A DNA stretch of 9,494 nucleotides, from contig NYYK01000098.1 of the NCBI GenBank assembly GCA_002685895.1, positions 1-9,494 on the forward strand, in the 5' to 3' direction. Every line of letters begins with the position of its first letter. Position 1 is the first letter of the stretch. Below are positions 6,206 through 9,494 of the stretch, piece by piece. Source of the stretch: Methanobacteriota archaeon. Lineage in GTDB: Archaea; Thermoplasmatota; Poseidoniia; Poseidoniales; Thalassarchaeaceae. The position numbers and the translations under genes are program-made. The notes beneath the pieces were generated by a model. It was not told the DNA's origin and did not search any database. It worked only from the letters and a program-made list of their open reading frames with translations.

Positions 6206-7141
6206 TTATTCATCTGTGCTACTAATGCCTTCACGCATCTTCTGGTAGCGGCCAGGGAGGTCAGCAACGAAGACAACTGCAACAAGTAAGAAGACAATCA
6301 TGGTTCCAAGTGCTACACCATAGACACTCTCTAGTTCCACACTTTCTTCTAGCCGTAAGGCAGTAATTTCAGAGAAGATACCTACTGCACCGGATATGAC
6401 ATCTTTGAACAGCAGAGTGATAGTTGCTACAGCAGCAGCAATTAGAGGAGTAATTACGAGGCTGATGTGGTATTTTGTCAACACTTTCTTGACATTCATA
6501 ACATATACTTCTCCGGTACGGATGCTGGTGTCCAGCATCGAGAAGCGAATTACACCGTTAGTTAACTCAATGTACATCACAAGAAGAACTGCGTATGCAA
6601 CAAGTGCAATCTTCTGAATCAGTTCATCTTCAAATACAAGCCACTCAAAACTGACTTTACTCGCTGCGAAGCGGAATGATACAACGATAAACAGTACATA
6701 GGATATCAAGATGAAGCGAGAATCTCGAGAGAATATCCCCCAAAATCCACAGCCAATAGCGGAGAGAACGAGCAAAAGGTGGATGGCGAGCCCAAGTACT
6801 TCAACTCCAATCATTTCGCTAAAGGAAAACCATGCAGTTCCTGAGACAGGGGTGACAATGTAGGTTAGGACACCGAGCATTATCATAACAGCACCAGACC
6901 ACATCTGTAAGGTCTGAACCATCTTGTCAGCAGGTAAGAATTTCATTTTTGGAATAAGTGGGCCCCCAAACAGACTCTCAACGAAAGAGGGAATATGGAC
7001 ATCGGGGATAGCATCCTTTGGTATTTCTGTTGACCCGCCGGTCATCTTAGCAGCAAGCGCCTTACGGCTTGGCGCCGATGAGCGTACGACCTTGCCATCA
7101 TAGAGGTGGCTAGTATCCTTACTTACTCTCTGCTGTGCCAT
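6206..7141 (-). CDS. six-helix integral membrane protein of unknown function
   Basis: I do not recognise the family of this 311-residue protein. It has a polar N-terminal segment of about 75 residues, rich in Lys, Arg and Ser at first and then in Pro and Ile. Six likely membrane helices follow, at about 79-97, 111-136, 141-160, 174-195, 225-245 and 273-294, and the tail is short and charged. There is no signal peptide at the start. A charged stretch at about 200-224 (RTGEVYVMNVKKVLTKYH) sits between helices 4 and 5, and an acidic segment (LRLEESVELES) precedes helix 6. I see no catalytic motif. It starts 12 nt after the DUF58 gene behind an AGGGGGT site, so it is very likely the last gene of the moxR-DUF58 operon and may be a membrane partner of those proteins. 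That role is inferred from position only. Confidence 0.85.
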   Translation of the reverse strand: MAQQRVSKDTSHLYDGKVVRSSAPSRKALAAKMTGGSTEIPKDAIPDVHIPSFVESLFGGPLIPKMKFLPADKMVQTLQMWSGAVMIMLGVLTYIVTPVSGTAWFSFSEMIGVEVLGLAIHLLLVLSAIGCGFWGIFSRDSRFILISYVLFIVVSFRFAASKVSFEWLVFEDELIQKIALVAYAVLLVMYIELTNGVIRFSMLDTSIRTGEVYVMNVKKVLTKYHISLVITPLIAAAVATITLLFKDVISGAVGIFSEITALRLEESVELESVYGVALGTMIVFLLVAVVFVADLPGRYQKMREGISSTDE

Positions 7142-7147
7142 ATCAAT

Positions 7148-7154
7148 ACCCCCT
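7148..7154 (-). promoter_or_regulatory. ribosome binding site of the six-helix protein gene
   Basis: On the - strand this reads AGGGGGT, one mismatch from AGGAGGT, 6 nt before the ATG at 7141. Its first base is the last base of the DUF58 stop codon (7156-7154), so translation of the two genes is probably coupled. Confidence 0.65.
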
Positions 7155-8473
7155 TAGAATCCTCTAGCACCTGCCAATGCGGTTGAAAGCATCATGTCAG
7201 GTTCCCAGTCCATGACAAATGCACCAAGTCCTCGTAACTCACTGATTAGTATATCTCGTTCTGTCTTGAGAACTTCGTAACCAGTTCTGTCAAGGCGTCG
7301 CGCATCGAATTCAAATTCAAGACTGGATGGAGATAGAATGGTTGTATCGAAGTCGCGGGCGCGTAGGTCACGCACAGCGGCGACAATTGTTGGATCGTCC
7401 TCTAGACACGAGAGAATAATAATTGGACTTCCTTTGTTGATGTGGGGGAGAATACGGTTGGTTACCACTTGCATGGGTGTAGAACCACGAGCCATTGCCC
7501 CTGCCAACTTTGTTAGAATAACATAGAGCTGTTTCTTTCCTGTATCTCGATCGACAGATAAAATCTCATCAGAGTATGATACAAGGCCAACGGAGTCTCT
7601 TCTTGCGAGGAAGAATGAGGCCAAAGATGCCGCTCCTCTAGTGCCGTAAACCAGTGAGTTACGGCTAACTGGCCCCGTTTCAGCGACTGCACGGCTGTCG
7701 AGAATCAAGATAATGTCACTAACAGCGTCTCTCTCACGTTCGTTAACCATCAGTTTTCCAGTTCGCGCGTATGCAGACCAGTTGATTGATTTCATTGGGT
7801 CGCCCGCAATATACTCGCGTAGGTTGTAGAACTCTGAACCTGGTCCGGGTTGGCGGATGTTGACTGCTCCAGTGAAAATCTTTGGAACCTTGCTCTTGAC
7901 AAATGCATCTTTTAGATCCTCTGTCTTGGGGAATACCAAGAAGTCATCATAGACATGCAATTCCTTTTCTTTGTGAAATAACCCGAAGGAGTCTTGGATG
8001 CGAATGCAAACAGGACCAACAGTGTAAAATCCTCGTAGTGGACATTCAGCTGTATATTCGATGACAGTTTCTCGGCGGGGTCCTAATTCCATCAGGATGT
8101 AGTTTGCGCCTTGCTTGATACGCATCACTTCTGGCAGACTATCTCGAACTTCTAGAACTTTAGAGAGTGGTGACATATTCTGAATTTTCAAGGTGACATC
8201 GACTGTTCCATCTTCGAATACACGGGCAGTGCTAAGTTTACGCATTGCTTCTAAACGACTGAGTGAAACTCCTGCTTCTTCATCAACCCGTTCTTCCATC
8301 CTACGTCCACTAGCAGATACGTCTGCGTGTGCTGCACGAAGCGCCGCCCATGTAAGGAACGAGAGCAATACCACTGCAACGGTAACAAGTTGATGGTTTC
8401 TTAGAGTGAGGCCTAGAAGATAAAGAGCAATTGCAAGGCTACCAAACATGGCAGATTTACGGCTCCATGCCAT
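7154..8473 (-). CDS. DUF58 domain protein, membrane-anchored MoxR partner
   Basis: This 439-residue protein begins with two membrane helices at about 8-24 and 28-45. A beta-rich segment follows at about 85-165 (VDVTLKIQNMSPLSKVLEVR, CPLRGFYTVGPVCIRIQDSFGLF), the arrangement usual before DUF58. The DUF58 signature lies at about 214-248, with LREYIAGDPMKSINWSAYAR at 218-237 and then NERERD at 244-249. A von Willebrand A-like region follows (DIILILDSRAV at 253-263, VGLVSYSDEIL at 295-305, IIILSCLED at 351-359). The metal site looks degenerate: a canonical DxSxS is read here as Asp259-Ser-Arg-Ala-Val. DUF58 proteins are typically encoded beside MoxR ATPases, as here, and are thought to work with them on protein complexes at the membrane; the substrate is unknown. 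The start at 8473 follows a clear GAGGTGA site. Confidence 0.92.
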   Translation of the reverse strand: MAWSRKSAMFGSLAIALYLLGLTLRNHQLVTVAVVLLSFLTWAALRAAHADVSASGRRMEERVDEEAGVSLSRLEAMRKLSTARVFEDGTVDVTLKIQNMSPLSKVLEVRDSLPEVMRIKQGANYILMELGPRRETVIEYTAECPLRGFYTVGPVCIRIQDSFGLFHKEKELHVYDDFLVFPKTEDLKDAFVKSKVPKIFTGAVNIRQPGPGSEFYNLREYIAGDPMKSINWSAYARTGKLMVNERERDAVSDIILILDSRAVAETGPVSRNSLVYGTRGAASLASFFLARRDSVGLVSYSDEILSVDRDTGKKQLYVILTKLAGAMARGSTPMQVVTNRILPHINKGSPIIILSCLEDDPTIVAAVRDLRARDFDTTILSPSSLEFEFDARRLDRTGYEVLKTERDILISELRGLGAFVMDWEPDMMLSTALAGARGF

Positions 8474-8480
8474 CCAACCT

Positions 8481-8487
8481 TCACCTC
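8481..8487 (-). promoter_or_regulatory. ribosome binding site of the DUF58 gene (GAGGTGA)
   Basis: On the - strand GAGGTGA lies 7 nt before the ATG at 8473, inside the 41-nt gap after moxR. It is an exact match to the anti-Shine-Dalgarno complement and fixes this start. Confidence 0.75.
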
Positions 8488-8514
8488 TTTGTCCGCATAG
8501 ACTTTATCAGAATC

Positions 8515-9494
8515 TCAGACCGTTGGGACAGGTACCTGTCCGAGAATAGTCTGTATGACCTCGTCATTTTCAAGACCCTTGATCTGATGCTCAGGCTTAA
8601 GAATCAATCTGTGCGCAATTGCAAGAACTGCAACCGACTTCACATCATCCGGTGTTACGAAGTCACGACCACGCATTGCTGCTGCGGCGCGGCCAGTCTT
8701 GAGTAGTGCTTGTGAACCTCTTGGTGAGGAACCGACTAGGACTCTAGGGTCCTCACGTGTGCGCGCTACAAGTTCAACCATGTACATACGAATCGCAGGG
8801 TCTACATAGACATCCTCAATTGCTTGCTGCATAGCGATAACTCGCTGTGGATCGGTAATCACTTCAACATCGACAGCATCCTTCTTTCGAGTGATACGTC
8901 GGGCTAGGATTTCGTCTTCATCAGCACGGTCTGGGTAACCGACACTCATCTTGAACATAAATCGGTCAAGTTGTGCTTCTGGTAGTGGATAAGTTCCCTC
9001 TTGCTCCACAGGGTTCTGAGTCGCCATTGTCAGGAAAGGTGCTGGTAGTTTGTGGGTGACTGTTCCAATGGTCACTTGCTTCTCCTGCATAGCCTCAAGC
9101 AGAGCCGCTTGAGTCTTAGGAGGGGCACGGTTAATCTCGTCAGAAAGTAACAAGTTACAGAAGATAGGTCCTGGCTTGAAAGTGAACTCTCCCTTCTTTG
9201 CGTCGTAAATGTTTGTTCCTGTAATATCTGCAGGTAGCAAATCGGGTGTAAACTGAACACGCTTGAAGTCACAACCGAGTGCGTCAGCGAATGTATTCGT
9301 CATCAAAGTCTTAGCTAGACCCGGATAATCTTCGAACAGTAAGTTACCGTTAGCAAGGATGTTGACCAACACATTGTCAATCACGTGCGACTTACCAATA
9401 ATCACTTTTTGGATTTCAGCGGCGATGGCTTGTCCAATAGCGCCTACTGCGGCTAGTCGTTCCTTCACTTCTGGGCTACTCTGGTGTCTTGGAG
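8515..9494 (-). CDS. moxR: MoxR-family AAA+ ATPase, 5' end beyond the window
   Basis: This protein has at least 317 residues of a MoxR AAA+ ATPase, a chaperone-like motor that remodels or matures partner complexes. Numbered from a GTG at 9468, the Walker A region is FEDYPGLAKTLM at 45-56 with Lys53. Asp replaces the first Gly, as in the EDVPG-type variants of the family. VQFTPDLLPADITG is at 71-84, Walker B LLLSDEINRAPPKTQ at 106-120, sensor 1 ATQNPVEQEGTYPLPEAQLD at 149-168 and the sensor 2 region SSPRGSQALLK at 247-257. The C-terminal helical lid follows. The frame stays open to the window edge, and no ribosome site precedes the GTG, so the true start may lie outside; the GTG is the only start codon seen in this frame before the edge. 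It heads the moxR-DUF58-membrane protein operon and its promoter is not in view. Confidence 0.94.
   Translation of the reverse strand, partial: PRHQSSPEVKERLAAVGAIGQAIAAEIQKVIIGKSHVIDNVLVNILANGNLLFEDYPGLAKTLMTNTFADALGCDFKRVQFTPDLLPADITGTNIYDAKKGEFTFKPGPIFCNLLLSDEINRAPPKTQAALLEAMQEKQVTIGTVTHKLPAPFLTMATQNPVEQEGTYPLPEAQLDRFMFKMSVGYPDRADEDEILARRITRKKDAVDVEVITDPQRVIAMQQAIEDVYVDPAIRMYMVELVARTREDPRVLVGSSPRGSQALLKTGRAAAAMRGRDFVTPDDVKSVAVLAIAHRLILKPEHQIKGLENDEVIQTILGQVPVPTV

Noticed and set aside
8431..8706. 91-codon + strand frame with several cysteines across the moxR/DUF58 junction
   Set aside because: The Cys-rich look (CKNCN, CCCG) suggested a zinc ribbon, but the frame is antisense to the moxR C-terminal region and the DUF58 start, and the cysteines come from reversed Ala/Ala codons (GCA, GCG).
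1..9494. CRISPR array, tRNA or rRNA gene, insertion sequence or prophage
   Set aside because: I found no regularly spaced repeats, cloverleaf-like segment, transposase or integrase frame or terminal inverted repeats; nearly the whole window is taken up by housekeeping-type genes.

Overview
The window looks like chromosomal DNA from an archaeon. The strongest evidence is a five-gene run that carries the archaeal variant of aromatic amino acid synthesis: an MJ0400-type ADH synthase, a class II 3-dehydroquinate synthase and a GHMP-family shikimate kinase, in place of bacterial DAHP synthase, AroB and P-loop AroK. Several start codons are preceded by AGGAGG or GGTGA(T), which fits the usual 16S rRNA 3' tail. 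Base composition looks roughly balanced by eye. With the bacterial-type exonuclease III and the MoxR/DUF58 locus, this would suit an uncultured mesophilic marine euryarchaeon such as Marine Group II (Poseidoniales), but that lineage guess is inference.

Layout. Positions 1-115 hold no convincing gene, only an AT-rich stretch that could be a promoter. An exonuclease III-family AP endonuclease gene follows (116-895, + strand). A 60-nt gap containing a perfect 8-bp-stem hairpin separates it from a tight + strand operon (956-6192): aroA' (ADH synthase), aroB' (3-dehydroquinate synthase II), aroK (GHMP shikimate kinase), aroC (chorismate synthase) and lysC (aspartate kinase). Gaps within it are 9, 0 and 16 nt, then an 8-nt overlap. 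Only 13 nt beyond lysC, the strand switches. The rest is a - strand operon, read from the right edge: moxR AAA+ ATPase (9494-8515, 5' end beyond the window), a DUF58 membrane-anchored protein (8473-7154) and a six-helix membrane protein of unknown function (7141-6206).

How the genes work together. In the archaeal route, ADH synthase condenses L-aspartate 4-semialdehyde with a 6-deoxy-5-ketofructose 1-phosphate-derived unit, and class II dehydroquinate synthase oxidatively deaminates and cyclises the product to 3-dehydroquinate. Aspartate kinase makes the aspartyl phosphate that becomes aspartate semialdehyde, so its place at the end of the operon joins precursor supply to the pathway. The operon lacks 3-dehydroquinate dehydratase, shikimate dehydrogenase, EPSP synthase and aspartate-semialdehyde dehydrogenase, which must be encoded elsewhere. 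The - strand trio is a MoxR/DUF58 module, probably a chaperone-like ATPase with membrane-bound partners; its substrate cannot be read from the sequence.

I see no RNA genes, CRISPR arrays, insertion sequences or prophage parts. The most notable points are the aroA'...lysC operon logic, substitutions at normally conserved chorismate synthase positions, the hairpin at the head of the aro operon, and the unrecognised third gene of the MoxR/DUF58 operon. I cannot claim a wholly new system from this sequence.
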